Source of the DNA: Catenulispora pinistramenti
Lineage (GTDB): Bacteria; Actinomycetota; Actinomycetes; Streptomycetales; Catenulisporaceae
Assembly (NCBI RefSeq): GCF_018274385.1
Contig: NZ_JAAFYZ010000026.1
Location: 1-64,000 of the forward strand
Direction of reading: 5' to 3'
Length of the DNA stretch: 64,000 bases
This document shows, piece after piece, positions 30,840 to 41,071 of this stretch (the first letter of the stretch is position 1; each line of letters begins with the position of its first letter). The position numbers and the translations under genes are program-made. The notes beneath the pieces are model-generated. The model was not told the DNA's origin, searched no databases, and was given only the letters and a program-made list of their open reading frames with translations.

Positions 30840-33746
30840 ATGGTGGCCAGGCGTGTGGTGATCGTCGACGACGATGCCGAGCCGGCGGCGGCGCAGCGGC
30901 ACGTCTCCGTCGATGCGGCGCGGGCTCTGGCATCCCGTCCTGCCGTGTTTCTTCCCGCCGACCCGCCGCGGGACAGCCGGGTGGCCTTCGTCGGCGAGGA
31001 CGGCGGCGGCGAGGTGACGGTCGCGGAGTTCGTGACGACGACGAAGTCCGGTGCCCCGCGCAAGCGTCCCAAGGTCGTGCTGCGCTCGTCGCCGGCGCTG
31101 GTGCTGCCGGTCCAGACCGCGGTCCCGGTCCTGGCCCAGGCGCGCAAGCTGGCGTTGGACGATCCGTCGGCGGCGGCCGATCCGGCGTCCGTGTTCTGGG
31201 GCACCGCCGCGGTGCTCGCGTTGGGGCTGGTCGCCCGTGGCCGTCTGCTGCCGGGGGTCTCGCCGTCGGGGTACGACGCCTGGCGGATCGGGCCGTTCGA
31301 CGGTGAGGACGTCCAACGGGTCCGGGACCTGGCCGCGCTCATGCCGCCGGCGGCTCGGGCCGTCCCGGTTCCCGGAGCCGTCGAGGGCACGGTCTTGCTG
31401 CCTGAGAGCGAGCCGTTGCTTCGGACGTTCCTGGACGCCGTCGCCGATGTGCTGCCGCGGACGCCGGGTGCGGCGCGGATGGTGGGCGGTGGCGGCGCCT
31501 TCGCGGCCGCCGGCGCCGAGTCGGTGCCGCAGCTGCGGAGCTGGGCGGGCGAGGTCGCAGCGGGGATCGACGCCGGTGCCCGGGTGTCGCTGCGCCTTGA
31601 GATGCCCCACGATTCCGAAGGCGGGTTCCTGGCGGTCACGCAGCTGCACAGCCTGGCCGATCCCACGGCGGTGCGGGACGTGGAGGCGGCGTGGCCCTCG
31701 CTGCTCACCGGCCCGGACCGGCAGGCCGGGGCCCGAACGCAGATCGAGGTGCTGCTGACGTTGCGCCGGGCGGCGCGGGTGTGGCCCCCGTTGGCGCGGC
31801 TGCTGGCCACCGCGGTGCCGGCGGTCCTGGAGCTTTCCGACGACGAGGTCTTCGACCTGCTCGGGGATGCCGCGCCGCGGTTGTCGGCGGCCGGCGTCGA
31901 CGTCCACCTGCCCAAGGAACTGGCCAGGAGCCTGACGGCGCGGGCGGTGCTGGACACGCCGAAGCGGCCCGGGTCGGATCTGCGCTCGTACTTCGACGCC
32001 GGTTCGCTGCTGGCCTTCCGCTGGGAGCTCGCCCTGGGCGGGCAAGCGCTGACCGCCGCGGAGATGGACCGGATCGCCGAGGCGGCCCGGCCGTTGGTGC
32101 GGCTGCGCGATCAGTGGGTGGTGGTCGATGAGGCGTTGACCCGCAAGGCCCGGCAGCGTGAGCTGGCGCCGGTCGGCGCGATCGACGCGCTCGGGATCGC
32201 GCTGACCGGGACGGCCGAAGCGGACGGCCAGACCGTGCCGGTCCAGCTGAACGGCTGGCTGGCCGACCTCAAGGCCCGGATCGCCGAACCCGACCGCGGG
32301 CACGGTGAGATCGGGCAGCCGGCGGCGTTGCGGGCGACCCTGCGCGACTACCAACTGCGCGGCCTGGACTGGCTGGACCGGATGACCACGCTCGGCCTGG
32401 GCGGTTGCCTGGCCGACGACATGGGCCTGGGCAAGACGATCACCTTGATCGCGCTGCACCTGCGGCGACAGCAGGATCCTGCGACCGCGCGGCCGACCCT
32501 GGTGGTCTGCCCGACGTCGTTGTTGGGCAACTGGGAGCGGGAGATCGAGCGTTTCGCCCCGGGTACCCCGGTTCGCCGCTTCCACGGCGCAGACCGCGAC
32601 GTCGAAGCGGTGCGGGACGGGGAATTCGTCCTGACCACCTACGGCACCGCGCGGATCGACGCCGAACGGCTCGACGGCGTGGGCTGGGGCCTGCTCGCCG
32701 CCGACGAGGCGCAGCATGTGAAGAACCCTTATTCGCACACGGCCAAAGCCTTGCGCACCATCGGTTCCCAGGCTCGGATCGCCCTGACCGGCACCCCGGT
32801 GGAGAACAATTTGTCGGAGCTGTGGGCCCTGCTGGACTGGACCACCCCGGGCCTGCTCGGCCCGTTGCGGACGTTCCGCTCCCGCTACGCCAAGGCGGTC
32901 GAGGCCGACCACGACCCGCAGACCACCGCGCGCCTGGCCACGCTGGTGAAGCCGTTTCTGCTGCGCCGGCGCAAGTCCGATCCGGGTATCGCCCCGGAGC
33001 TGCCGCCCAAGACCGAAACCGACCACCCGGTGGCGCTGACCCGCGAGCAGACGGTGCTCTATGAGGCGTTCGTGCGCGAGATGATGGACCAGATCGCGGG
33101 CAGTTCCGGCATCGACCGGCGAGGCCTGATCCTCAAGCTGTTGACGGCACTCAAACAGATCTGCAACCACCCGGCGCAGTATTTGAAGGAAGCCCCGGGC
33201 AAGACGGCGTTGCCGGGCCGCTCCGGCAAGCTGGAGCTGTTGGACGAGCTGGTCGAGACGATCGTCGCCGAAGACGGTGCGGTGCTGGTGTTCTCGCAGT
33301 ATGTGGCGATGAACCGGCTGATCGAGCGGCACCTGAACGACCGTGGGATCGCCAATCAGTTCCTCCACGGCCAGACGCCCGTTCGCACCCGGGAGGATAT
33401 GGTGCGCCGCTTCCAGGACGGCGAAGTCCCCGTCTTCCTGCTGTCGCTGAAGGCCGCCGGCGTCGGGCTCAACCTCACCCGAGCCGGACACGTGATCCAT
33501 TACGACCGGTGGTGGAACCCCGCGGTGGAGGAACAGGCCACCGACCGCGCGTACCGCATCGGCCAGACCCAGCCGGTCCAGGTGCACCGCCTGATCGCCG
33601 AGGGCACCGTGGAGGACCGGATCGCCACGGCCCTGAAAGAGAAACGCGACCTGGCCGAAGCCGTGCTCACCGGTGGCGAGGCGGCGTTCACCGAACTGAC
33701 CGACGCCGAACTCGCCGACCTGGTCACGCTCACGAGAGGGCGATAA
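30840..33746 (+). CDS. SNF2-family DEAD/H-box helicase (bacterial Swi2/Snf2)
   Basis: A 968-aa protein. An N-terminal ~450-residue region includes a bacterial SNF2 helicase-associated domain. The ATPase follows: LRDYQLRGLDWLDRM, LADDMGLGKTIT (Walker A), LLAADEAQHVKNP (DEAQ box), ALTGTPVENNLSELW, then the helicase C half with LVFSQYVAMN, LSLKAAGVGLNLTRA and RAYRIGQTQPV. It probably translocates on double-stranded DNA and remodels protein-DNA complexes. Its stop overlaps the next gene's start (TAATG). Bacterial SNF2 proteins are often encoded with SWIM proteins, as here; the biological role is poorly known. Confidence 0.93.
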   Translation: MVARRVVIVDDDAEPAAAQRHVSVDAARALASRPAVFLPADPPRDSRVAFVGEDGGGEVTVAEFVTTTKSGAPRKRPKVVLRSSPALVLPVQTAVPVLAQARKLALDDPSAAADPASVFWGTAAVLALGLVARGRLLPGVSPSGYDAWRIGPFDGEDVQRVRDLAALMPPAARAVPVPGAVEGTVLLPESEPLLRTFLDAVADVLPRTPGAARMVGGGGAFAAAGAESVPQLRSWAGEVAAGIDAGARVSLRLEMPHDSEGGFLAVTQLHSLADPTAVRDVEAAWPSLLTGPDRQAGARTQIEVLLTLRRAARVWPPLARLLATAVPAVLELSDDEVFDLLGDAAPRLSAAGVDVHLPKELARSLTARAVLDTPKRPGSDLRSYFDAGSLLAFRWELALGGQALTAAEMDRIAEAARPLVRLRDQWVVVDEALTRKARQRELAPVGAIDALGIALTGTAEADGQTVPVQLNGWLADLKARIAEPDRGHGEIGQPAALRATLRDYQLRGLDWLDRMTTLGLGGCLADDMGLGKTITLIALHLRRQQDPATARPTLVVCPTSLLGNWEREIERFAPGTPVRRFHGADRDVEAVRDGEFVLTTYGTARIDAERLDGVGWGLLAADEAQHVKNPYSHTAKALRTIGSQARIALTGTPVENNLSELWALLDWTTPGLLGPLRTFRSRYAKAVEADHDPQTTARLATLVKPFLLRRRKSDPGIAPELPPKTETDHPVALTREQTVLYEAFVREMMDQIAGSSGIDRRGLILKLLTALKQICNHPAQYLKEAPGKTALPGRSGKLELLDELVETIVAEDGAVLVFSQYVAMNRLIERHLNDRGIANQFLHGQTPVRTREDMVRRFQDGEVPVFLLSLKAAGVGLNLTRAGHVIHYDRWWNPAVEEQATDRAYRIGQTQPVQVHRLIAEGTVEDRIATALKEKRDLAEAVLTGGEAAFTELTDAELADLVTLTRGR

Positions 33747-35173
33747 TGGCGCCGCGCAAGAAGGCAGCCGGCCCCGATGACGGGCGCACACGGTCTTTCC
33801 CGGCCTTCCCTCCGGCGGTCGGCTCTCGTTCCGCGTTCGCCGGTTCATGGTGGGGACAAGCCTGGGTGGACGCGCTGGAGACGACGTCCATGGACGCCGC
33901 ACGCCTGACCCGCGGCCGCACCTACGCCCGGCGGGGCGCGGTCGAGGACATCACCGTCACCCCCGGCCTGGCCACGGCGAAAGTGCAGGGCAGCCGGCCA
34001 CGTCCCTACACCTCGACGGTAGAGGTGAAACAGCTCAGCGACGCGGACTGGGATCGTCTCCTGACCGCTGTCGCCGCACGGGCCGCGCACATCGCCGCGC
34101 TGCTCGACAAGGACATGCCGCCGGAACTGCTCGACGACGCGAAGGCCGCCGGAGTCCGGCTGCTGCCCGCCGCCGGCGACCTCTCACCCGAGTGTTCGTG
34201 CCCTGACTGGGGCTGGCCGTGCAAGCACGCGTCCGCGCTGTGCTACCAGATCGCCCGGTTGCTGGACACCGATCCGTTCGTCCTGCTGCTGTTGCGCGGA
34301 CGCGGCGAGCAGGAGCTGATGGAGGAGTTGCGGACCCGCAACGCCGCAGTCGCCGCAGTCACCGCAGCAGCAGCAACAACGGCTACCGCTACCGCCCACG
34401 ACAGCGGCTCCGGCCGGCTCGGCACGGAAACCCCGAGCGCGGTGGGGGTCAGCGCCGTCGAGGCTTTCAGCGCGGCACCGAGCGGCACCGCCGCACTGCT
34501 CGCGAGCATCACCGCGTTCGAAATCCCCGCCGCCTCCGGCGTTCCCGGACAGCCTCCCGTGCTGGCCGCGGCGACCGGCGAAGCCGTCGGCACCATCGAC
34601 GCCATCGCCCTGGAACGCCTCGTCGCCGACACGGCCGGCCGGGCCCACACCCTCCTTACCTTGTACAGCGGGCTCGACGAGCCCGCCGCGACACCGCTGA
34701 TTCCCCAGCTGACCACCTGGCAAGACGCCGTGCGCATGGCAGCGGACGAGGACGAGGCAGTCTCCGAAGAGGTCTTCGAACGTGTCCTCTTCGCCTACGA
34801 TCTCGGCGACGTCCAGATGGCCATGTCGATCCTCGCCTGGCGCCAAGGCGGTACCGCCGGGCTTTCCACCCTGGAGACCCCCTGGGCGCCGACCGCGGCC
34901 GACAAGGCCCGCGCCCGCCAATCACTTGATGACTGGACCGCCGACGGCGACCCGCCCACACTGCGCCTCTGGCGCAACCGCTGGACCGCCGAAGCCGAGG
35001 GGGTCCAGGTCCGCCTCGGGACCGACCATCGCTGGTATCCGTACCGCCGCGACCCCGAGGACGGTACTTGGTGGCCGCACGGCGTCCCCGAACACGACCC
35101 GGCATCCGCCCTGGCCACACTGCTCACCGACGCTGATAGAGCAACCGGACATCTAGGCCGAATTCGGCCTTGA
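33746..35173 (+). CDS. SWIM zinc-finger protein
   Basis: A 475-aa protein. The N-terminal part WWGQAWVDALETTSMDAARL and GRTYARRGAVEDITVTPG is typical of SWIM proteins paired with SNF2 helicases. The zinc finger CSCPDWGWPCKHASALCY lies near residue 153 and has the CxC...CxH ligands. The middle is an Ala/Thr-rich linker, and the C-terminal half is unassigned. The one-base overlap with the SNF2 gene indicates coupled translation, and the finger probably helps bring the helicase to DNA or to a partner. Confidence 0.9.
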   Translation: MAPRKKAAGPDDGRTRSFPAFPPAVGSRSAFAGSWWGQAWVDALETTSMDAARLTRGRTYARRGAVEDITVTPGLATAKVQGSRPRPYTSTVEVKQLSDADWDRLLTAVAARAAHIAALLDKDMPPELLDDAKAAGVRLLPAAGDLSPECSCPDWGWPCKHASALCYQIARLLDTDPFVLLLLRGRGEQELMEELRTRNAAVAAVTAAAATTATATAHDSGSGRLGTETPSAVGVSAVEAFSAAPSGTAALLASITAFEIPAASGVPGQPPVLAAATGEAVGTIDAIALERLVADTAGRAHTLLTLYSGLDEPAATPLIPQLTTWQDAVRMAADEDEAVSEEVFERVLFAYDLGDVQMAMSILAWRQGGTAGLSTLETPWAPTAADKARARQSLDDWTADGDPPTLRLWRNRWTAEAEGVQVRLGTDHRWYPYRRDPEDGTWWPHGVPEHDPASALATLLTDADRATGHLGRIRP

Positions 35174-35217
35174 CGCGGCGTCAGGTGCTCCTTACCGTGT
35201 GCCCTGAGATACGGATC

Positions 35218-35229
35218 TGAATCGATTCA
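35218..35229. promoter_or_regulatory. LacI-type operator upstream of the GH78 gene
   Basis: TGAATCGATTCA is a perfect 12-bp palindrome with the central CG typical of LacI-family operators. It lies 76 bp upstream of the rhamnosidase start codon. A related but longer site precedes the GH172 gene at 40803-40820. No LacI-family gene is in the window. Confidence 0.7.
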
Positions 35230-35305
35230 ATCCCTTGCGTCCCGCGCGACGGCAACTCGTCACGGCACTGCTTTGCGTATCCAGTTCCGAGGATGGTGCA
35301 TCCGC

Positions 35306-38199
35306 ATGTTGAATCGTCGCCGGTCTCATGTGGCAGGCCGAGGGAGAGCGATTCTTTCCGGGCGCGTACGCCGCCTTCGGCGATCGGGTGTGCCGCTCAC
35401 AGCCGTACTCGCACTGGCCCTCGCCCCCGCGGCCGGGCTACCGGCGGTCTCGGCAGCCTCGGCGACTGCGGCTGCTTCCGCGGCGGCCGAGATCTCGGCG
35501 GGCGGGCTGCGAGCTGACGACACGACGAACCCCCTTGGCGTGGACGACCCGCACCCGAGCCTGAGCTGGAAGCTGGCCTCGCAGGTCAACGGGGAGTATC
35601 AGAGCTCGTATCAGATCGTGGTCGCCGAAGGCGAGAGCGACGTGAGTGCGGGGGTCGGCACCGTATGGGACAGCGGCGAGGTCTCCTCGGGCGACTCCGT
35701 GGGCATCACGTACGACGGGCCGCCTCTGGAGACAGCGCAGACTTACTACTGGGCCGTGCGGGTTTGGGACGGACATGGCACGGCCTCGGGCTGGAGTGCG
35801 CCGGCTCAGTGGGAGATGGGGCTGCTCAACTCGGGCGATTGGCAGGGCGCGCAATGGATCAGCCCGAACTCCACCGCTGCCGCCTCGCCGTTGCTGCGCA
35901 AGGATTTCACGGTGACGAAGCCGGTCGCCAGGGCCCGTGCCTACGTCTTCGGCCTCGGCTTCTACGAACTGCACCTCAACGGCGCCAAGGTAGGCAACCG
36001 AGTGCTGACGCCGGCGAGCACTCCCTACGTGCAGCGTGATCTCTACGCCACCTACGACCTCACCACCGACCTCCAGCAGGGCGGTAACACGGTGGGACTG
36101 TGGCTCGGCAACGGCTATGACGCGGACTTCAGCCAGTACGGCTTCCGGTGGCTCGGGCCGAAGCAGGCGATCATGCTCCTCGACGTCACCTTCGCCGACG
36201 GCACGCACCAGAGCGTGACGACCGACGACAGCTGGACGTGGTCGCCGAGCCCGATCACCGCCGACGACATCTACAACGGAGAGTCCTACGACGCACGGCT
36301 CGCCCAGCCCGGATGGGACGCGGCCGGATTCAACGCCGGGGCATGGCAGCCGGTCCAGACCGTCGCGGCCCCGGCCGGTTCGCTGCAGGCCGACGCGATG
36401 CCGCCGATCACGGTCGCGCAGACCCTGAACGCGGTCAGGCTCACCGAGCCGGAACCCGGTGTATACGTGTACGACTTCGGCCAGGACATCGCGGGCTGGG
36501 AAGTGTTGGAGACCCAAGGCCCGGCAGGCTCGACAGTGAAGATGCAGACCGCGGAGGACTTGCTCGGCAACGGAACGATCGACACGACCACCAACCGGAA
36601 CGCACAGTCCACGGACACTTACACACTCGCGGGTACGGGGTCGGTGCAGACCTACGAGCCGCGCTTCACCTATCACGGCTTCCGCTACCTGGAAGTCACC
36701 GGCGATCCGCAAACCCCGACGCTGAACAGCGTCCAGGCCCGCGTCGTCCACGCGGACCTGTCCGCCACGGGCACGTTCAGCTCGTCCGACCCGATGCTGA
36801 ACCAGATCTGGCAGAACAACCAGTGGACCATGCTGAACAACCAGATGAGCACCCCCACCGACAATCCGGTCCGCGACGAGCGCACACCCCCGGGCATGGA
36901 CGTCCAGGCTTACCACGACGCGTCGGCCTCCGAGTTCGACATGGACACCTTCTACGCCAACTACCTGCGGGACATGCCGCCGGGCACGGCACTGCCGTCC
37001 GACTCCGGCAACGCTCAGCAGCCTGATATGGGCGGGGACCAGGTGACCCTGGCCTGGACCCTCTACCAACAGTACGGCGACCTGGCCGCCCTCGTCGCGA
37101 CGTACCCGCTGATGAAACAGTTCGTCGACACGAACGCCGCCAACGTCCCGGGCCACATCTGGTCCACCGGCTTCGGCGACTGGTGCCCGCCGGACCACAG
37201 CTCGAACGCCAACGGCGGCATGGGGAACCCGAGTGCCGGCGCCTGCACGAGCGAAGTGCCGATCGTCAACACGGCGCTGTCCTATCTGCAGGCGGCGGAT
37301 GTCGCCAAGGCCGCGGCAGCGCTGGGCCAGACCGGCGACGCGGCGCACTACAGCCAACTGGCCGACGACATCGAGAACGCCTTCAACTCGGCGTTCCTCA
37401 GCCCCGACCACGCCAGCTACGGCGACGGCCGCGAGACGACCAGCATCCTGCCGCTCGCCTTCGGCATGGTGCCGGCCGCCGACGTCCCAGCGGTCGGCGC
37501 GGGGCTCGTCGACACGATCGTCACCGGCAATGCCGGCCACCTGGACACCGGGATCTTCGGCACCCGCTATCTCATGGACGCGCTGGCGGACATCGGCCGT
37601 ACCGACCTCGCGATGACGGTGCTGGATCAGACCACGTATCCCGGCTATGGCTTCGAGATCCGTCAGGGCGCGACGACAGACTGGGAGGAGTGGACGTACG
37701 CCTCAGCCCGGCTACCGGAGCAGTGCTGGAATCCGCCACCGGTACAGAGACCACGTACACGGTCGGCTCCGGCACCTGGCGGTTCACCGGCTCGCTCACC
37801 CCCGCTTCCAGCACGTCGCTGCCCGGTACCTGGAGCCAGTGCGCAACTGAGACGGGCACGTGTTCGTTCGCGGGTGCCGGCACGGTGGCGTTCGGCGCAC
37901 AGGGCAAGGACAACTATGCGACCGTGACCGGCGGCACGGCCTGCTCCAACACAGTGTTCGGAGACCCGGACGAGGGCGTATCCAAGGCCTGCTACGCCGA
38001 GGCGCCACCGCCTGTGGCCACGACTTGGACTCCGTGCTCTGTTGAAACGGTCAGTTGCGTCGTCAACGGCACCCGTGAGGTCGCGTTCGGGGCCGACGGC
38101 CGATACGCGTACGGCACGGTGACCGGCACCACCGCGTGCGACGACGCGGTGTTCTCAGACCCGGATCCCGGGCAGGTCAAGGCCTGCTACGTCCAATGA
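35306..38199 (+). pseudogene. GH78 alpha-L-rhamnosidase broken by an internal deletion/frameshift
   Basis: After a signal region (LTAVLALALAPAAGLPAV), the frame encodes an N-terminal Ig-like domain with LSWKL, a Bac_rhamnosid_N domain (LRKDFTVTKPVARARAYVFG) and much of the catalytic barrel (NPVRDERTPPGMDVQAY, QGATTDWEEWTYAS). At about 37705 the frame breaks. Family sequence resumes one frame over with SPATGAVLESATGTETTY, the usual extreme end of GH78 proteins, so the last part of the barrel and the following beta-domain are missing. Two ~57-aa Cys-containing repeats (GTWSQCATETGTCSF, TTWTPCSVETVSCVV) then finish the protein at 38199. The enzyme is probably inactive. It is likely under the upstream LacI-type operator. 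Confidence 0.8.
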
Positions 38200-38222
38200 C
38201 GACGATAGGTGACTGGTGATGC

Positions 38223-38258
38223 GGTTCTGGCAGGACCTTCGCCGATCCTGCCAGAACC
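38223..38258. terminator. Bidirectional terminator hairpin
   Basis: A 13-bp stem (GGTTCTGGCAGGA with TCCTGCCAGAACC) around a 10-nt loop lies between the convergent GH78 and GH172 genes. Confidence 0.8.
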
Positions 38259-38274
38259 GAAGGGGCCGCTACGG

Positions 38275-40743
38275 TCAGCAGCTACTCAGCACCGTGTACG
38301 AGGCAGCGGTCCATGGCCTGACCGGGGTGAGTACCACGGTGATCGTCGTGTGTCCGGCTGTGACCGACGCCGGCAGTAGGTAGGTGTCGTCCAGCCATCG
38401 GTGGTACGGGTTGGCCAGAGGTTCCAGCCAGTCCGGCAGCGGTTGGCCGTCCACGGTGACGTGGGCCTGTTGGTAGCCGTTCAGTTGGTCGCTGGTGCGG
38501 ATGATGGTCGCGCCGCGGTTGGCTGGGTTCAGGGTCAGGTGCAGGGTTTGGGGTGTGGTTGACGTCAGTACGTCGGCGGTGACGGGGGTCTGGGGGCCGT
38601 CGGTGCCTTCGTAGGTGTCGGTGAGGGGGGTGCCGCCGGTGGTCGCTATCTGGTCGGTCTGGTGGTTCTGCGGCTGGGCTGTTCCGTACCAGTAGGCGGT
38701 TGAGGAGTAGTCGGCGGCCACGTCGTTGGCGGGGCCGTGCTGGATTCCGAAGGTGAGGGCGGAGCCGGAGGGGACCGCGTCGTCGAGCATCAGGCGGTAG
38801 GCGCCGGTGCAGTCGGTCGAGGCCGCGCAGCCGGTGGCCGCGATCAGGTGCGCCGGGTCTCCGGTGAAGGGGTTGGTGTCGGGGCCGCGGTTGAAGTACC
38901 AGCCGCTTTGGAAGAAGTCCTCGGTGCCGGTGCCGATCATCTGGGGCGTGTGGGCGCCGTCGACGTAGACGCGCTCGTTGCCTTCGAGGTAGGAGCGGTT
39001 GATCGGGCCCTGCATGGAGACGGTGACGCCGACGAACTTGCTGGTGCCGGACGCTTGCAGATACGTCCAGTCCTGGTTCGCGGTGGTCGGACCGGAGTGG
39101 GATTGGGTACGGAAGTAGCCGATGGTCCCGGTCGCGAGGGCGGCGCCGACCGCGGCCGATTGTCCGGCGGTGACGGTGCCGCTGCCGGTCACGGTCAGTC
39201 CGGAGCCGTTGTAGAGCTCGACTGTGGCGTTGGCCAGGTACGGCATGGGCCACCACGAGGTGAACGTGGAGGTCTGGGGGTTGATTCCGCTCATCAGGGA
39301 GTTGACCGGTGCGACGGCGAGTCCGGAACCGAAGAACTCACCGATCGGGGAGTCCACGGTGCGCGTGCCGTCGAAGGTGATGCGCACCCGCAATCCCTGG
39401 AGGATTTGCTGTGCCCGCGTCAGCGCCTCCTGCTGTGTGGCATCGAGCGGGTCGCTGTAGGTACTGGTCCCTTGCCAGGTCTGGCCGACGATCCCGTAGT
39501 GGTGGGCGGACTCGCTGGCGGCGTTGCCGACGTCGACGGTGTCGGTGCGGGACAAGCTGCCTGCGACGTGGCTGTCTACCCAATAGGTGTACTCGTTGTA
39601 GTCCTCGGAGGAGGACACGAAGGTGTTCTTCACGGTGATGGACGACTTGCCGGCCGTGGCGCTTGCCGGCAGTTCCACCGATTCTTCAGCCCACCCGCCG
39701 AACGAAGCGGGCGTCGAGGGTCCCCACTGCGCGACTTGTTGCCCGTCCACCGACACCGTTGCGGCCTGGTCGGGCGGAACCGGATCGTAGCGCCGGGTCA
39801 GCCGGACCCCGTTGTTGTCCGGGTCGATGGCGACCGTGAAAGTGCTCGACCCGTTCGGGCCGAACGCGCGCCCGTCGTCGGTCACCGATGTCGGCGTCAC
39901 CATCTTCGCCTGTGGCAGCACCAGGCTCAGCGCGGTCAGCTGGCCGGGGCCGTACGTGTCCGATATGGCGGTGGAGGCGCCCGGGGCGAGGTCCAGCGTC
40001 TGGCTCTGCGTGCTGGTATCGGCCATCGGCGGCTTGGGGTCGGCGGTGCCGGCGGCCTTCAGCTTGGCGATGACGTCGTTGGCCGGATCGGCCGGGTTGA
40101 ACGTCGCGACCCCGTCGGCGTCCGCGAACGTCCGGTAGGTGACGTGCTCATACTGCGGGTTGTTCTGGGTCGTCACGGTCATCGACTGCCGGAACGGCAT
40201 CGGCACCTCGATGTAGACGCCGCCGGAGCTCTGATCCGCGTTGGCCACCAGCGGGTAGACGAACGGGGCGCCGAGCTTGCCGTCGACGACGTCCTGCAGG
40301 GGCGCGTCGAGAACCGTTTGACCGTCGAGAGTGATGGTGATGTTCCCGGTGCCGGTGACATCGCCTTCAGCGCTGGTGAACCACATGGCGTCGATCTCAC
40401 CGGGTCCGGAGTGCTCGGCGATGACGCACGCCCCGCTGCTGGTGGTGCGAAGGCAGGGGTATTTCCAGTCGCTGTTCTGCTGTTGCCGGTCGAAACTGGA
40501 GAACTGTTTGGTCTGCACGCCCACCGGGAGGGTGTCCATCGCGTCGAGGTGGCGCAAAGTGTCCCAGCCGACCGGCCCCTTCGCGGTGAAGGCGGTGGAA
40601 GCGGTGGAAGCGGTGTCGGCGTGCGCCGGCGCGGTCGGCTGGGCCGCGAGGATTCCAGTGGCGGCCAGGGCGATCGCGATGAGGGCCTTGATGGTTCTGC
40701 TTATTCGGGCTTCGGGATGGTGCGGAATCGGTGTGCGCATCAT
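38275..40743 (-). CDS. Secreted GH172 (DUF2961) family glycoside hydrolase
   Basis: An 822-aa protein. The signal peptide (TIKALIAIALAATGILAAQP, likely cut after AHA) precedes a DUF2961 jelly-roll module. Family marks include DTLRHLDAMDTLP, QFSSFDRQQQNSDW, IAEHSGPGEIDAMWFT, EVPMPFRQSMTV and GTGTEDFFQSGWYFN. GH172 members act on D-arabinofuranosides or difructose anhydrides, so an extracellular furanosidase is likely; substrate unconfirmed. The C-terminal ~150 residues form an extra beta-domain. The start is ATG 40743 or 40740. An 18-bp LacI-type palindrome lies 60 bp upstream. Confidence 0.88.
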   Translation of the reverse strand: MMRTPIPHHPEARISRTIKALIAIALAATGILAAQPTAPAHADTASTASTAFTAKGPVGWDTLRHLDAMDTLPVGVQTKQFSSFDRQQQNSDWKYPCLRTTSSGACVIAEHSGPGEIDAMWFTSAEGDVTGTGNITITLDGQTVLDAPLQDVVDGKLGAPFVYPLVANADQSSGGVYIEVPMPFRQSMTVTTQNNPQYEHVTYRTFADADGVATFNPADPANDVIAKLKAAGTADPKPPMADTSTQSQTLDLAPGASTAISDTYGPGQLTALSLVLPQAKMVTPTSVTDDGRAFGPNGSSTFTVAIDPDNNGVRLTRRYDPVPPDQAATVSVDGQQVAQWGPSTPASFGGWAEESVELPASATAGKSSITVKNTFVSSSEDYNEYTYWVDSHVAGSLSRTDTVDVGNAASESAHHYGIVGQTWQGTSTYSDPLDATQQEALTRAQQILQGLRVRITFDGTRTVDSPIGEFFGSGLAVAPVNSLMSGINPQTSTFTSWWPMPYLANATVELYNGSGLTVTGSGTVTAGQSAAVGAALATGTIGYFRTQSHSGPTTANQDWTYLQASGTSKFVGVTVSMQGPINRSYLEGNERVYVDGAHTPQMIGTGTEDFFQSGWYFNRGPDTNPFTGDPAHLIAATGCAASTDCTGAYRLMLDDAVPSGSALTFGIQHGPANDVAADYSSTAYWYGTAQPQNHQTDQIATTGGTPLTDTYEGTDGPQTPVTADVLTSTTPQTLHLTLNPANRGATIIRTSDQLNGYQQAHVTVDGQPLPDWLEPLANPYHRWLDDTYLLPASVTAGHTTITVVLTPVRPWTAASYTVLSSC

Positions 40744-40802
40744 GCTCTCCAGAGAAGAGGACCGAGAGCGGTCTGGTTCTGAGAAACACTGAGAAACAGG
40801 CG

Positions 40803-40820
40803 CGTGAAATCGATTTCACG
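40803..40820. promoter_or_regulatory. LacI-type operator upstream of the GH172 gene
   Basis: CGTGAAATCGATTTCACG is a perfect 18-bp palindrome with central CG, 60 bp upstream of the GH172 start. It shares the TGAA...ATCGAT...TTCA core with the site at 35218-35229 but has one more base in each half. In the rest of 40744-41071, a GTGACAAC element near 41005-41012 could be the -35 of an ECF promoter for the sigma gene at 41072. Confidence 0.75.
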
Positions 40821-41071
40821 AAAGATCGGTGGCGACTGTAGGACTGGGCCTTTCAGGCTGTCAACGCGCCACTTGCACACTCCGATCACGGCGAGCGCCG
40901 TGTCGCAGAACTCGATGAACGTGGCACCCCGGCCACGGAGCGGCCAAGTGAGGCGGTGGCCGACCGGAGGGGCGGAACACGTGTCACCGAATTCTCGTCG
41001 GGGGTGACAACCTCTGCGGGCGTCGCCCACGTATAGCGAGTCGATACTGATGAGCCGGGGGAGGGAGATCG

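Noticed and set aside
29949-33902. A 1317-codon open frame on the minus strand opposite the SNF2 gene
   Set aside because: It runs antisense through a clear SNF2 helicase, has no recognisable domain, and such long frames are common opposite high-GC genes.
38737-40782. A 681-codon plus-strand frame opposite the GH172 gene
   Set aside because: Low-complexity Gly/Val/Arg composition and no motif; the minus-strand GH172 motifs and operator decide the strand.
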